Assembly (NCBI GenBank): GCA_023429845.1
Contig: JAEZCY010000374.1
Coordinates: 11,263-75,262, forward strand
DNA length: 64,000 bases
Origin: Acidobacteriota bacterium
Lineage (GTDB): Bacteria; Acidobacteriota; Vicinamibacteria; Vicinamibacterales; Vicinamibacteraceae
Reading direction: 5' to 3'
Shown here: piece after piece, positions 26,625 through 35,604 of the stretch
Position numbering within the stretch: position 1 is the stretch's first letter
Layout: each line of letters begins with the position of its first letter
Program-made: the position numbers and the translations under genes
Notes under the pieces: model-generated
Told to the model about the DNA's origin: nothing
The model's input: only the letters and a program-made list of their open reading frames with translations
Database searches by the model: none

Positions 26625-28796
26625 CTAGTTGCTGGCGCGCGCCTTTGCGTCCACGCCGAGGTTCGCGACGAGGAATGCCCAGCGGTCCGCGGCTTCCTCG
26701 ATCAACTTGCCGGTGGGTTTGCCGGCGCCGTGGCCCGCCTTCGTTTCGATGCGGATGAGGACCGGCTGCGGACCCTTGTGCGCGGCCTGAAGCGCCGCGG
26801 CGAACTTGAAGCTGTGGGCCGGCACCACGCGGTCGTCGTGGTCTGCCGTCGTCACCATGGTCGCGGGGTAGGCGGTGCCGGGCTTCAGGTTATGCAGCGG
26901 CGAGTACTTGTAGAGAACGTCGAAGCCGTCCTTGGTCTCCGCACTCCCGTAGTCGGACTTCCACGCCCAGCCGATGGTGAACTCGTGGAAGCGCAGCATG
27001 TCCATCACGCCGACGGCAGGCAGCGCCGCGCCGAACAACTCCGGTCGCTGCGTCATCACCGCCCCCACCAGCAGTCCGCCGTTGCTGCCGCCGCCGATCG
27101 CGAGCTTCGGAGTCGAGGTGTACTTCTCGCCGATGAGGTACTCGGCCGCGGCGATGAAGTCATCGAACACGTTCTGCTTGTTCGACAGGCGGCCCGCGTC
27201 GTGCCAGGCCTTGCCGTACTCGCCACCGCCGCGCAGGTTGGCGACCGCGTAGATGCCGCCCATCTCCATCCAGGCGAGGTTGGCCGGCGAGAAGGCCGGG
27301 GTCAGCGAGATGTCGAAGCCGCCATACCCGTACAGGTACGTCGGGTTGCTCCCGTCCCTCCGCACGCCCTTCCTGTGCGTGATGAACATCGGAATGCGCG
27401 TGCCGTCCTTCGACGGGTAGAACACCTGCGACGTCTCGTACTGCGCCGGGTCGAAGGCCACCTTCGGCTGCTTGAACACCTGACTGGCGTGGGTCGTCAT
27501 GTCCAGCCGGTAGATGGCGGCCGGATGCGCGAACGACGAGAACGCGTAGAAGCCTTCGGCCTGCTCCCGGCGTCCGGTGAACTGCACGGCGCCGATGGCC
27601 GGCAGTTCCACGTCGTGCTTCCGGGTGCCGTCGAGGCCGTAGACGCGCAGCTTGTTCTGCGCATCGACCTGCCAGGTCGCGACGAACTGGTCCCCTGCCA
27701 TCGTCACATCGCCCAGCACGTCCTGCTTCGGGCCCTCGGCGATCAGCGTCTTCCACGCCGAGGGCGACTCCTGGCCCTGCGTGATCCCGACGAGGCGCTT
27801 GCGCGGCGCGCCGTTGTCGGTGAGCACATAGAACGTGCTGCCGTCATTGCCGACGATGGAGTACGACGCGTCGAACTCGTCGAGGAACGGCTCGACCTTC
27901 GCATCGGGTTTCGTGAGGTCCTTCACGAACACGCGGTTGCGCGGGTCGGTGCCCTCGCTCTGGTAGATCAGCAGGTACCTCCCGTCGTCGGTGACGTCCG
28001 CCACGAGGCCCCAGTCTGGCTTGTCAGGACGCGCGTACGTCAGCGTGTCGGCATCCTGGGGCGTGCCGATCCTGTGGAAGTACACCTTCTGGTTCTTGTT
28101 GACGCCGGTGAGGGCGTCGCCGTCCTTCGGCGCGTCGTAGCGGCTGTAGAAGAACCCGGTTCCGTCCTTCAGCCAGGCGGCCGTGGAGAACTTCGACCAC
28201 CGGATCTCGTCGGACGTGTCGCGGCCGGTCGCCACCTCGCGCACCTTCCAGCGGATCCAGTCCGAGCCGCTCTCCGACAGCGAGTACGCCATGTAGCGTC
28301 CATCCTCCGAGAACGTCGTCGTGCCCACCGCGACCGTGCCGTCCGGCGAGAGCGAGTTGGGGTCGAGCAGCACCTCTGGCGTCGCGTCGAGGCTTCGCGC
28401 GCGGTAGAACACGGCCTGGTTCTGCAGGCCGTCGTTTCGCGTGAAGACGTAGAACTCGCCGCGCTTGCGCGGCAGGCCATAGCGCTCGTAGTTCCACAGG
28501 GTCGTCAGGCGTTTCCGGATGCCGTCGCGCGCCGGGATTCTCTCGAGGTATGCGAAGGTGACCGCGTTCTGCGCCTCGACCCAGGCCTTCGTGTCGGCGG
28601 CGTTGTCGTCCTCGAGCCAGCGGTACGGGTCGGCGACCTTCGTGCCGAAGTAGTCGTCGGCCTGGTCCACCGTCCTGGTTTGCGGATACGACGTCGGAGC
28701 GGGCGGCGCGGCTGGGGCGGCGGGCTGGGCAACCGCGCTGGTCGCGGCAGCCACGATGATCGGTGCGGTCATGGCAAGGGCAAGCAGGTGGCGCAT
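26625..28796 (-). CDS. Prolyl oligopeptidase (S9A), exported
   Basis: 723-residue serine peptidase cleaving after proline in short peptides. After a signal peptide ([24 protein letters not shown]) comes the S9A opening [27 protein letters not shown] (recognised by the DPYRWLED core). A seven-bladed propeller covers about 80-440. The alpha/beta hydrolase domain contains Ser571 ([12 protein letters not shown]), Asp655 ([13 protein letters not shown]) and His689 (KAGHGAG), so the triad is complete. [13 protein letters not shown] and [12 protein letters not shown] are also diagnostic. Length matches the family (about 700). With two neighbouring exported amidohydrolases it suggests a peptide-scavenging locus. 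It is divergent from the PIG-L gene. Confidence 0.95.
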   Translation of the reverse strand: MRHLLALAMTAPIIVAAATSAVAQPAAPAAPPAPTSYPQTRTVDQADDYFGTKVADPYRWLEDDNAADTKAWVEAQNAVTFAYLERIPARDGIRKRLTTLWNYERYGLPRKRGEFYVFTRNDGLQNQAVFYRARSLDATPEVLLDPNSLSPDGTVAVGTTTFSEDGRYMAYSLSESGSDWIRWKVREVATGRDTSDEIRWSKFSTAAWLKDGTGFFYSRYDAPKDGDALTGVNKNQKVYFHRIGTPQDADTLTYARPDKPDWGLVADVTDDGRYLLIYQSEGTDPRNRVFVKDLTKPDAKVEPFLDEFDASYSIVGNDGSTFYVLTDNGAPRKRLVGITQGQESPSAWKTLIAEGPKQDVLGDVTMAGDQFVATWQVDAQNKLRVYGLDGTRKHDVELPAIGAVQFTGRREQAEGFYAFSSFAHPAAIYRLDMTTHASQVFKQPKVAFDPAQYETSQVFYPSKDGTRIPMFITHRKGVRRDGSNPTYLYGYGGFDISLTPAFSPANLAWMEMGGIYAVANLRGGGEYGKAWHDAGRLSNKQNVFDDFIAAAEYLIGEKYTSTPKLAIGGGSNGGLLVGAVMTQRPELFGAALPAVGVMDMLRFHEFTIGWAWKSDYGSAETKDGFDVLYKYSPLHNLKPGTAYPATMVTTADHDDRVVPAHSFKFAAALQAAHKGPQPVLIRIETKAGHGAGKPTGKLIEEAADRWAFLVANLGVDAKARASN

Positions 28797-28939
28797 GGGG
28801 CTACTCCAGCACTTCTTGATAACACATCGGCGATCCCGGGCTCGTCCGAGTCCGCACCCGTTGCGGCCCATCTGCCGACCCATGTAGGCTGCAGGCCGCG
28901 GGTACGCCCCGTGTCCGCCCCCTCCCGAGGAGTGCAGCC

Positions 28940-29830
28940 GTGTCGTTCAGAACAATCCTGCTCCCCGCGCTGGCCACGATCGTGGCTGGCGCATCAGCCG
29001 TTTCGGCGCAGACCGCGCCGTCCGAAAAGCTCAGCATCATCATGTTCGGGGCACACCCCGACGACTGCGACATCCGCTCGGCGGGCACCGCAGCGAAGTG
29101 GGTCGCCCTCGGCCACAAGGTGCGCTTCGTGTCCGTGACCAACGGCGATGCCGGGCATCACGAGATGGGCGGAGGCATCCTCGCGGCTCGCCGGCGCGCC
29201 GAGGCTCAGGAGGTCGGCCGTCGTCTCGGCCTCGAGTACGTCGTGCTCGACAACCACGACGGCGAACTCGTGCCGTCGCTGCCGATACGCGAGCAGATCA
29301 TCGCGCAGATCCGCGAGGTGAACGCCGACCTGGTGCTCGGTCCCCGCCCCAACGACTACCACCCCGACCACCGTTACACGGGTGTGCTCCTCCAGGACGC
29401 CGCCTTCATGGTGTCGGTGCCCAACATCCTCACGCACGTGCCGGCGACGAAGAAGAACCCGGTGTTCCTCTACTACCAGGACAACTTCCAGAAGCCCAAT
29501 CCGTTCTCGCCGGACATCGTGGTGGACATCACCGACACGTTCGACAAGAAGATCGACGCGCTCGATGCACACGTCTCGCAGTTCTACGAGTGGCTGCCGT
29601 GGCACGCGGGTCGGCTCGATCAGGTGCCCAAGGACGTCAAGGCGCGGCGCGAGTGGCTGAAGAAGGATCGCGGCAACGGCCCCAATCCCGCCGTGCGCGC
29701 AGCCCTCGAGAAGTGGTACGGCAAGGAGGCCGCCGCGAAGGTCCAGCAGGCCGAGGCCTTCGAGATCTGCGAGTACGGCGCGCGCCCGTCGCAGGCCGAC
29801 ATCAAGCGCCTGTTCCCCTTCCTGCCCTGA
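28940..29830 (+). CDS. Exported PIG-L/LmbE-family zinc deacetylase
   Basis: 296-residue deacetylase-like protein. The start is GTG, with CGAGGAG upstream, followed by the signal peptide SFRTILLPALATIVAGASAVSAQ. The zinc motif AHPDDCD is at about residues 38-44, the third ligand is in HPDHRYTG, and NGDAGHH is the middle loop. The family removes acetyl groups from N-acetylglucosaminyl or similar substrates (BshB, MshB, LmbE). The signal peptide places this one outside the cytoplasm, unlike the thiol-biosynthesis enzymes, so a sugar or peptide substrate is more likely. No pathway neighbours are visible. Confidence 0.9.
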   Translation: MSFRTILLPALATIVAGASAVSAQTAPSEKLSIIMFGAHPDDCDIRSAGTAAKWVALGHKVRFVSVTNGDAGHHEMGGGILAARRRAEAQEVGRRLGLEYVVLDNHDGELVPSLPIREQIIAQIREVNADLVLGPRPNDYHPDHRYTGVLLQDAAFMVSVPNILTHVPATKKNPVFLYYQDNFQKPNPFSPDIVVDITDTFDKKIDALDAHVSQFYEWLPWHAGRLDQVPKDVKARREWLKKDRGNGPNPAVRAALEKWYGKEAAAKVQQAEAFEICEYGARPSQADIKRLFPFLP

Positions 29831-30039
29831 GCGTGCCGGCGGCACCGATCGGTGCTCCGGCTGCGCATCACGCACGTCGAGCAGCTGCAGGGGATGGAGG
29901 AGCGGACCGCATCCACGACCCTGCAGCTGAACCTCCGCGCGACCTCCGACGAGACGGAGCCCGGTAAGCCCGTCGTTCACGTCGGGGTCGCCGACGAGCG
30001 CCTCGGCAAGCGGCGGAATTGCGGCATACTCACCCGCAC

Positions 30040-31395
30040 ATGGTCAACGGGTCGGCGCGCGGCAACCAGAGCGTCCAGCGGTCCATCGCGCGCATCGTGC
30101 TCCCATACGCGGGGTTCGCCGCGTTGTGGATCCTCCTCTCCGATCGCGCACTCGACCAACTGGTGCCGGGCGCTGCGGCCTACTCGGCGTTCTCGACAAT
30201 CAAGGGCCTTTGCTTCGTCGCCGTCACGGCCGGCCTGCTGTGGATGCTGCTCCGTCTCGAGTTGACGCGCCGTGCCACCGCGGAGCGCGCCTTGCAGCTG
30301 ACGACGGAACAACTCGAGCGCGCGCAGCAGGTGGCGCACCTCGGGATCTGGTCCTGGGACATCCCGAACGATCGGCTGACCTGGTCCGACCAGATGTTCG
30401 CGATCTTCGGGATCAGTCGCGAGGCGTTCGTCGGCGACCTGCGCGGCATCGCGCTCGGAGCCATCCATCCCGACGATCGTGACCGCGTGGTGGCCGCCAA
30501 CCGGGCGGTGCTCACCGGTGAGCCGGCGAGGCGCATCGAGTACCGCGTGGTGTGGCCGGACGGCACCGTCAGGACGGTGTGGGCCGAGGGTGCCGACCTC
30601 ACGGCTGACGAGTCGGGCCGCCCGCTGCAGGTCACCGGCATCGTGCAGGACATCACCGAGCGCTCACTCGTCGAGCGTCAGTTGTTGCGCGCCCAGCGTT
30701 CCCAGGCCGCCGGCGCCCTCGCGAGCGGCATCGCGCACGACCTGAACAACGTGCTGACGCCCGTGATGATGATTGCGCCGCTGTTGCGCGACCGTGTCAC
30801 CGAGGACGAGGACAAGGAGATGCTCGACACGCTGGACCAGGCGGCCCAGCGCGGGTCGGCCATCATCGGGAAGCTGCTGACCTTCGCCCGCGGCGAGCCG
30901 ACCGTCCGCACGCGCCTCGCGGTGCGCGGACTGGTCAACGAGATGGAGAAGATCGCGAAGGACACCTTTCCTCGCGACATCGTGATGCAGACAGACCTGC
31001 CCCCGGACCTCTGGGACGTCGCGGGCGACGCGACGCTGCTGCACCAGGTGCTGCTGAACCTGTGTCTCAACGCGCGCGACGCCATGCCGCAGGGTGGTCG
31101 GTTGACGATCTCCGCGGCCAACGTCACGCTCGATGAGCAGGAGGTCGTCGGCGACGTCGTGGCCGGCCCGTTCGTCAGGTTGACGGTCAGCGACGTCGGG
31201 ACCGGCATTGCCGCCGAGCATCTCGATCGCATCTTCGACCCGTTCTTCACGACCAAGGACGTCGGCAAGGGCACGGGTCTTGGCCTCTCGAGCGTCATGG
31301 GCATCGTGCGCGGACACCAGGGCTTCGTGCGCGTCGAGAGCCTGCCCGGGCAGGGAAGCCGCTTCGACGTCTACCTGCCCGCACACGTCAGGTAG
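30040..31395 (+). CDS. Membrane PAS histidine kinase
   Basis: 451-residue sensor kinase. Two TM helices lie at about 17-35 ([17 protein letters not shown]) and 53-72 ([17 protein letters not shown]). A PAS-3 type domain (about 95-210; [43 protein letters not shown]) is followed by HisKA with phospho-acceptor His233 in [11 protein letters not shown]. HATPase-c motifs [36 protein letters not shown] complete it. There is no receiver domain and no response-regulator gene beside it, so its partner is elsewhere. The ATG was chosen over an upstream TTG. Its final codons and stop lie inside a repeated intergenic element. Confidence 0.9.
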   Translation: MVNGSARGNQSVQRSIARIVLPYAGFAALWILLSDRALDQLVPGAAAYSAFSTIKGLCFVAVTAGLLWMLLRLELTRRATAERALQLTTEQLERAQQVAHLGIWSWDIPNDRLTWSDQMFAIFGISREAFVGDLRGIALGAIHPDDRDRVVAANRAVLTGEPARRIEYRVVWPDGTVRTVWAEGADLTADESGRPLQVTGIVQDITERSLVERQLLRAQRSQAAGALASGIAHDLNNVLTPVMMIAPLLRDRVTEDEDKEMLDTLDQAAQRGSAIIGKLLTFARGEPTVRTRLAVRGLVNEMEKIAKDTFPRDIVMQTDLPPDLWDVAGDATLLHQVLLNLCLNARDAMPQGGRLTISAANVTLDEQEVVGDVVAGPFVRLTVSDVGTGIAAEHLDRIFDPFFTTKDVGKGTGLGLSSVMGIVRGHQGFVRVESLPGQGSRFDVYLPAHVR

Positions 31396-31412
31396 GGACC
31401 GCTGTCCCAGCG
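31382..31412. repeat. 31-bp exact repeat with GGACCGCT palindrome
   Basis: This segment is identical to 17931-17961 and includes the kinase's last codons and its TAG stop. The palindrome is GGACCGCT, TCCC loop, AGCGATCC here (one mismatch) and AGCGGTCC in the other copy. It may serve as the terminator of the kinase gene. Confidence 0.75.
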
Positions 31413-31467
31413 ATCCGTCCGCGTAGTCCGGCAGGAGCCGTCTGCGCTGCGACCGTCCCTTTTCGAC

Positions 31468-32253
31468 CTACCCGTGGATGGTGGCTTCGGCCAACAGCTT
31501 CTTCAAGCGGTTGTCGGGGCCGCGGCTGGCGACCAGGCGCGTGCCGTCGCGCAGGATGACGGCGTACTCGCCATGGAAGAGCGGCTGCAACTCGCGGATC
31601 CGGTCGGCATTGACGATGGTCGAGCGATGGATCCGGATGAACTGCGACGCATCGAGCACCGATTCCATGCCCTTCATCGTCTCGCGCAGCAGATGCGACT
31701 GCGGCCCCATGTGCAGGCGCACGTAGTTGCCCTCGGCCTCGATCCAGTCGATGTCGTCCACCTTGACGAAGAACACCCGCCCGGACGACTTGACGACGAT
31801 GCGTTGCTTCTCGCGCTGCTCCGCCGTGAGTGAGGCCACCAGGGCGCGGAGACGGTCCTTGTCCACGCTGGCGTCGACGGCGCCGCGCTTGGCGATCGCC
31901 GCGCGTGCACGTTGCAGCGCCTGCGAGAAGCGCTCGGCGTTGAACGGCTTCAGCACGTAGTCGAGGGCATGCACCTCGAACGCCTTGAGCGCGTACTGGT
32001 CGTACGCCGTCACGAACACCACGTAGGGCATGTACTCGCCCTCGAGTGCGCGCAGCACGCCGAAGCCGTCCACGCTCGGCATCTGCACGTCGAGGAACAC
32101 GAGGTCGGGCCGCAGCGCCCGAATCGCCTCGATGGCCTGCTGTCCGTCGCCGCACTCGCCGGCCACGACGACGTCGTCGTGCATGCCGAGCATCATGCGC
32201 ACGCGCTCGCGGGCGAGGGGTTCGTCGTCGATGATCAGGGTCCGCAGGGTCAT
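31468..32253 (-). CDS. LytTR-family response regulator
   Basis: 261-residue transcription regulator. The receiver domain (1-120) has IIDDEPLAR, phospho-acceptor Asp55 in LVFLDVQMP, the Thr in VFVTAYD and Lys in LDYVLKPF. The LytTR DNA-binding domain (about 150-258) contains IVVKSSGRVFFVKVDDIDWIEAEGNYVRLH and FIRIHRSTIVNADRI, recognised by WIEAEGNYV and RIHRSTIVN. The ATG overlaps the stop of the upstream LytS-type kinase as ATGA, so the pair is translationally coupled in the order kinase then regulator. LytTR regulators bind direct repeats upstream of their targets; no such site is evident here. Confidence 0.95.
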   Translation of the reverse strand: MTLRTLIIDDEPLARERVRMMLGMHDDVVVAGECGDGQQAIEAIRALRPDLVFLDVQMPSVDGFGVLRALEGEYMPYVVFVTAYDQYALKAFEVHALDYVLKPFNAERFSQALQRARAAIAKRGAVDASVDKDRLRALVASLTAEQREKQRIVVKSSGRVFFVKVDDIDWIEAEGNYVRLHMGPQSHLLRETMKGMESVLDASQFIRIHRSTIVNADRIRELQPLFHGEYAVILRDGTRLVASRGPDNRLKKLLAEATIHG

Positions 32254-33521
32254 GCCGAGACTCCTTCGACGGACGCGGAGCGTTCCGCGGCGTCTCCTAA
32301 CGGCAGGCGGAGCCGGACGACGGCGCCGCCTTCGGGGTGGTTGGACAGCGTCAGCACGGCCCCCGGACCGTACAGCTCGCGCAGGCGTTCACGTGTGTTG
32401 CGCAGGCCGATGCCGCGCATCGGCAGGCCCTCCGGCCCGAGCCGGAAGCCGGGGCCGTCGTCGCGCACGGCGAGATCGAGCCAGTGCCCGCTGCGGCGCG
32501 CCGTGACTTCGATGCGCCCGCACTCCGGACGCGTGGCCAGGCCATGCTTGATGGCGTTCTCGGCGATGGGCTGCAACACCTGATTAGGTACGAAGACGTC
32601 GAGCAGGTGTTCCGGCACGTCGATGTCCACCCTCAGCCGGTCCTGGAAGCGCGTCCGCTGGATGTCCAGGTAGCGGCTCAGGAACTCCACTTCCTGTCCC
32701 AGGCACACCTCCTGGACCCCAATCGACTCGAGGGACATGCGCAGCAGGTCGCTCAGCTGCGTGATCATCTCGTCGGCCGCATGCGCGTCGCGGTGCACCA
32801 GCGTCGAGATGGCATTCAGCGTGTTGAAGAGGAAGTGCGGGTGCAGCTGTCCCTTGAGCACCTCGAGCTGCGCCTTCGCCAGTCTGGCTTCGAGTTGTGA
32901 CGCCCGAAGCGCCCGATCCCGGAAACGCTTGTAGTTGTGCCACGCCTGATGCACGGCGACCAGCACCCAGTAGGACTGGAACGCGAGATAGAACTGCGAG
33001 ACCAGCAGCCACGAGAACGGCAGCGGCGCCGGATCCACGAACGGGATGTGGCTGACCGCCCATCGGCAGCCGGCGTATGCCACGCACACGCCGAGGGAGC
33101 CGAGCAGGTGCACGCCGAACGACCGGCGCCAGTTGCCGGGTTCGAGGGGGAACCGCCGCGCGACCGTGAAGATCGCCGGGGCCAGCAGGAGGAACGGCAG
33201 CCACGTCGCGAAGCCCGAGAAGATGATCTCGGCCATCGGCAGGTCCACGCCGCGCATGCTGTACTGCAGCGCGAGCTGCGGCATCGTGACGACGCTGAGG
33301 ACGACGAGGATGGAGGCAAGGACGAGCCAGCCGTGACGTTCGATGGCTTCCGTGTGCGAAGCGTTCGGCATGCGCAAAGTGTCCACGACGGCGGAGCGCA
33401 GGCCTCCGACGCGCAGATCGGCAGGGTCCACCGCAGGCAGGGCACCCTCGCGCGAGGCGACGGAAGCAGGTGACAGGGACATGCGGCTGAGCCGAACCAC
33501 ATCCGGTCTATCCCGCTCCAT
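32250..33521 (-). CDS. LytS-type membrane histidine kinase
   Basis: 423-residue kinase with about four TM helices (WLVLASILVVLSVV, ATWLPFLLLAPAIFTVA, HLLGSLGVCVAYAG, SQFYLAFQSYWVLVAV). A His_kinase domain follows, with phospho-acceptor His227 in QLHPHFLFNTLNAIS, then an HATPase region with IAENAIKHGL and DDGPGF. The RGIGLRNTRERL box ends the catalytic part. This is the YehU/LytS architecture without a GAF or 5TM-LYT sensor. The first about 60 residues before TM1 are hydrophilic, and starts at Met14 or Met51 are possible; no ribosome site decides it. It is coupled by ATGA to the LytTR regulator. Confidence 0.9.
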   Translation of the reverse strand: MERDRPDVVRLSRMSLSPASVASREGALPAVDPADLRVGGLRSAVVDTLRMPNASHTEAIERHGWLVLASILVVLSVVTMPQLALQYSMRGVDLPMAEIIFSGFATWLPFLLLAPAIFTVARRFPLEPGNWRRSFGVHLLGSLGVCVAYAGCRWAVSHIPFVDPAPLPFSWLLVSQFYLAFQSYWVLVAVHQAWHNYKRFRDRALRASQLEARLAKAQLEVLKGQLHPHFLFNTLNAISTLVHRDAHAADEMITQLSDLLRMSLESIGVQEVCLGQEVEFLSRYLDIQRTRFQDRLRVDIDVPEHLLDVFVPNQVLQPIAENAIKHGLATRPECGRIEVTARRSGHWLDLAVRDDGPGFRLGPEGLPMRGIGLRNTRERLRELYGPGAVLTLSNHPEGGAVVRLRLPLGDAAERSASVEGVSA

Positions 33522-33630
33522 GGCCGGCCTGCAACAGGTTCGGGACGAAGCGGATACTGATGGGACGAACCGGAGGGCCGCGGCGTTCAGTGGTCCAGGG
33601 CAAAATCACGGCGCTGCCCCTGAGCCAGGA

Positions 33631-33727
33631 GGTGCGTACCAGTACCGATGGTACGTAGCCGACAGCAAGGGAGGTCCGTAGCCGTCGGGCCAGGAGGTAC
33701 GTAGCGGTCGGGGCCCTGCCCGACGGA
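33631..33727. repeat. Tandem 23-bp GGTACGTAGCC repeats and terminal palindrome
   Basis: Three units starting GGTACGTAG, GGTCCGTAG and GGTACGTAG lie exactly 23 bases apart (33650, 33673, 33696), preceded by a decayed unit. The final unit leads into GCCCGACGG, complementary to CCGTCGGGC in the middle unit. The array fills the gap between the LytS kinase and the small Cys-rich gene. Confidence 0.65.
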
Positions 33728-33736
33728 CTGATCGCG

Positions 33737-33961
33737 TCAGTGCGCCTGGCCGTTGCCGGCCGAGGTCCAGCGCAGCGCAGGGTTGCCCTGGGCGGCGGCC
33801 GCGACGGCCTCGGCGAGCTCGGCGAACCGGTCATCCTCGATGCGGAGGTTCAGGTCGCCGATCTGCAGGTGCAGGCAGCCGTGCTCGCAGCGGTAGACGC
33901 AGCACTCCCCTGATTCTCCGAGCATCTCGTACTGATCGTCCGTGAGTCCGTGGTCTGCCAT
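33737..33961 (-). CDS. Small Cys/His-rich hypothetical protein
   Basis: 74-residue protein, MADHGLTDDQYEML..., with the dense metal-binding-looking cluster CCVYRCEHGCLHLQ at about residues 20-33 (four Cys, two His). The acidic C-terminal helix begins IEDDRFAELAEAVAAAAQ. The layout, with Cys/His knuckles followed by HLQIGDLNLRI and a helix, recalls small Bacteroidota/Acidobacteriota proteins of unknown function with a CxxxxxCxxxHL core, but I cannot name a family firmly. Codon use resembles neighbouring genes. No partner is evident. Probably a real gene of unknown role. Confidence 0.6.
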   Translation of the reverse strand: MADHGLTDDQYEMLGESGECCVYRCEHGCLHLQIGDLNLRIEDDRFAELAEAVAAAAQGNPALRWTSAGNGQAH

Positions 33962-34260
33962 GGCGTTCCGGCCGCATCGGCCGAACGGGCAGCGTAACGT
34001 TCCCCGTCGACGATGGTCAAGGCGTCGGGCAGGGGAGCGGCGAGCGCGTTGACCGCCGCGGCGGCTGCCAAACCATGTTTCGCGAGCAGCCACTGCCACG
34101 GACGGCAGATGGGCCGGGCGCGATGGACGAGCTGCCCGGCGAGCCAGCGGGGCCTGCGCATCGAGGTGCGTGCGCGCCATGCGGACCACGAGTTCGAGTC
34201 GTACGGACACGCGCTCGGGTATGCCGATCGCCTCGAAGGGCGCGGTGGGGGCGGCCGCCG
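33962..34260. other. Intergenic, possibly eroded 5' part of the sigma-factor remnant
   Basis: 299 bases upstream of the recognisable sigma region 4 remnant. All frames give Arg/Ala/Gly-rich translations without clear sigma region 2 motifs. I see nothing I can assign. Confidence 0.4.
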
Positions 34261-34454
34261 CCGAGCCTGCACGAGGCGCTGGAGTGGCTCGCCGAGCTCG
34301 ACGCGCGGCAAGCGCGGGCCGTGGAGCTCCGCTACTTCGCAAGGTGTGGGTCGAGGAGGTCGCGGACGCGATGGGGATCTCGCCGGCGACCGTCAAACGG
34401 GGGTGGCAGACCGTGCGCGTCTGGCTGGCGCACGATCTACGCCTGGGCGCGTGA
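34261..34454 (+). pseudogene. Remnant of an ECF sigma factor (region 4), frameshifted
   Basis: One frame gives PSLHEALEWLAELDARQ and ARAVELRYF, and the next frame continues VEEVADAMGISPATVKRGW, QTVRVWLAHDL. Joined, these match the C-terminal half of the acidobacterial ECF sigma factors that read [30 protein letters not shown] and so on. The frame changes near 34338, where FGGLS should stand. No intact region 2 or start codon is found upstream. Such sigma factors are normally encoded beside Ser/Thr kinases like the one 1.1 kb away, so this is probably its decayed partner. Confidence 0.75.
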
Positions 34455-34484
34455 ATCGTCGCCCCGGACGAGTTCCTGAAGAGT

Positions 34485-35594
34485 TCAACGACCTGCCGCT
34501 GCCCGAAACAGCATGCCGGCATCCACCACCCATCCATGCGACCGGACCCACTCGTTGCGTTCATCCGCTGTCTGAGGGCCCAACTCGCCATACAGGGTGC
34601 GGTCGATTGTGCCGATGACCATGTCCCATCCGTAGCGGTACTGGAACGCCTGCCAGAACCTCCGCCAGCGGCTCCCCGACCGAGTCGGATCGAGGCGGAC
34701 GTTCAAGGCGTCGACCGGGCTGCACGCACATCCTTTCAAAGCGTAGATGATCTCGCTGGGGATGATGCGTACCCGTAGTGGAATCACGCCGCGCCACATG
34801 TCGATGTTACGCACGGTGGTTCCGTCCACGCTGTACGCTCCGACCCCCAGCCCGATCTCCACCGACCGTCCCAGTGGGGACACGGGTTGCGACCATCGCC
34901 AGCGAAGGAGGCGCCCGACCGGTACGTACGCGATTGCGCTCATCGTGGTGATGCGTGTTTTCCCGGTGTAGCGCGTCTCGTCCTTCAACCGGTCGTCGGT
35001 CAGCCAGCTCAGCTCGAGTTGGATGGACACGACATTGTTGGACCTGTCGACGCGGCACCGCCGGAATCGCCGCTGGTTCTCCTCGTAGTCTGCCCAGAAC
35101 CCTGGATCGTAGGCGCGGCTCGGGTCGAGGGCGTTCGTGAGTTCATCGAGCGCCGCGCGATGAGCGCTGCGCTCCGGCCTTAGTGCCAGCACGGCGTCCA
35201 GTAACGTGCGCTGACTGTAAGGTCGAAGGGCTTTCTGGGCGGCCTCGATATCCCGCAGCAGCGCCTCAAGACGTTCCTCTCTTGTGGCACCAACTTCGCT
35301 GTCGATCGCACGAATGACGTTCTCGAAGATTGTCGCCTGCGCGCGCCACGTGCTCGCCTGCACGGGGACCTGCAAGCCCGCACTGGTATACGCCACGAGA
35401 GCCAGCGTCTCGGGCGGCGACAGGGGTGCACCGATGCACACCACGTCGCCGGCAAGGAAGCCCACGCCGTCGAACTCGCCCGGACCGCTCAACTCGTCGA
35501 GCCATGCGAGCCATTTCAGCGCCGCTGCATTGGTGGGCGTGAGTGCGTTGAGGAGAACAGCAGCCAGCAGGAAAGCGGGGACCGAACGGCGCAC
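34485..35594 (-). CDS. Exported hypothetical protein, partner of the Ser/Thr kinase
   Basis: 369-residue exported protein. The GTG start has AAGGAGG five bases upstream. The signal peptide is MRRSVPAFLLAAVLLNALTPTNA. The mature part has a helical region (about 75-165, rich in Glu, Arg and Ala) and then a beta-rich half with RRCRVDRSNNVVSIQLELSW, TRITTMSAIAYVPVGRLL and VEIGLGVGAYSVDG. This could be an outer-membrane or surface beta structure. It starts 10 bases after the kinase stop and so shares its operon. I do not recognise a family; it may be the kinase's effector or a sensor-side partner. Confidence 0.7.
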   Translation of the reverse strand: MRRSVPAFLLAAVLLNALTPTNAAALKWLAWLDELSGPGEFDGVGFLAGDVVCIGAPLSPPETLALVAYTSAGLQVPVQASTWRAQATIFENVIRAIDSEVGATREERLEALLRDIEAAQKALRPYSQRTLLDAVLALRPERSAHRAALDELTNALDPSRAYDPGFWADYEENQRRFRRCRVDRSNNVVSIQLELSWLTDDRLKDETRYTGKTRITTMSAIAYVPVGRLLRWRWSQPVSPLGRSVEIGLGVGAYSVDGTTVRNIDMWRGVIPLRVRIIPSEIIYALKGCACSPVDALNVRLDPTRSGSRWRRFWQAFQYRYGWDMVIGTIDRTLYGELGPQTADERNEWVRSHGWVVDAGMLFRAAAGR

Positions 35595-35604
35595 GCGACC
35601 TCCT

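Noticed and set aside
26397..29138. Long plus-strand open frame over the prolyl oligopeptidase gene
   Set aside because: It is antisense to a gene with a complete Ser/Asp/His triad and shows no recognisable domain.
34013..34618. Open frame over the sigma remnant as an intact gene
   Set aside because: Its translation is low-complexity, while the recognisable sigma region 4 is split between the other two frames.
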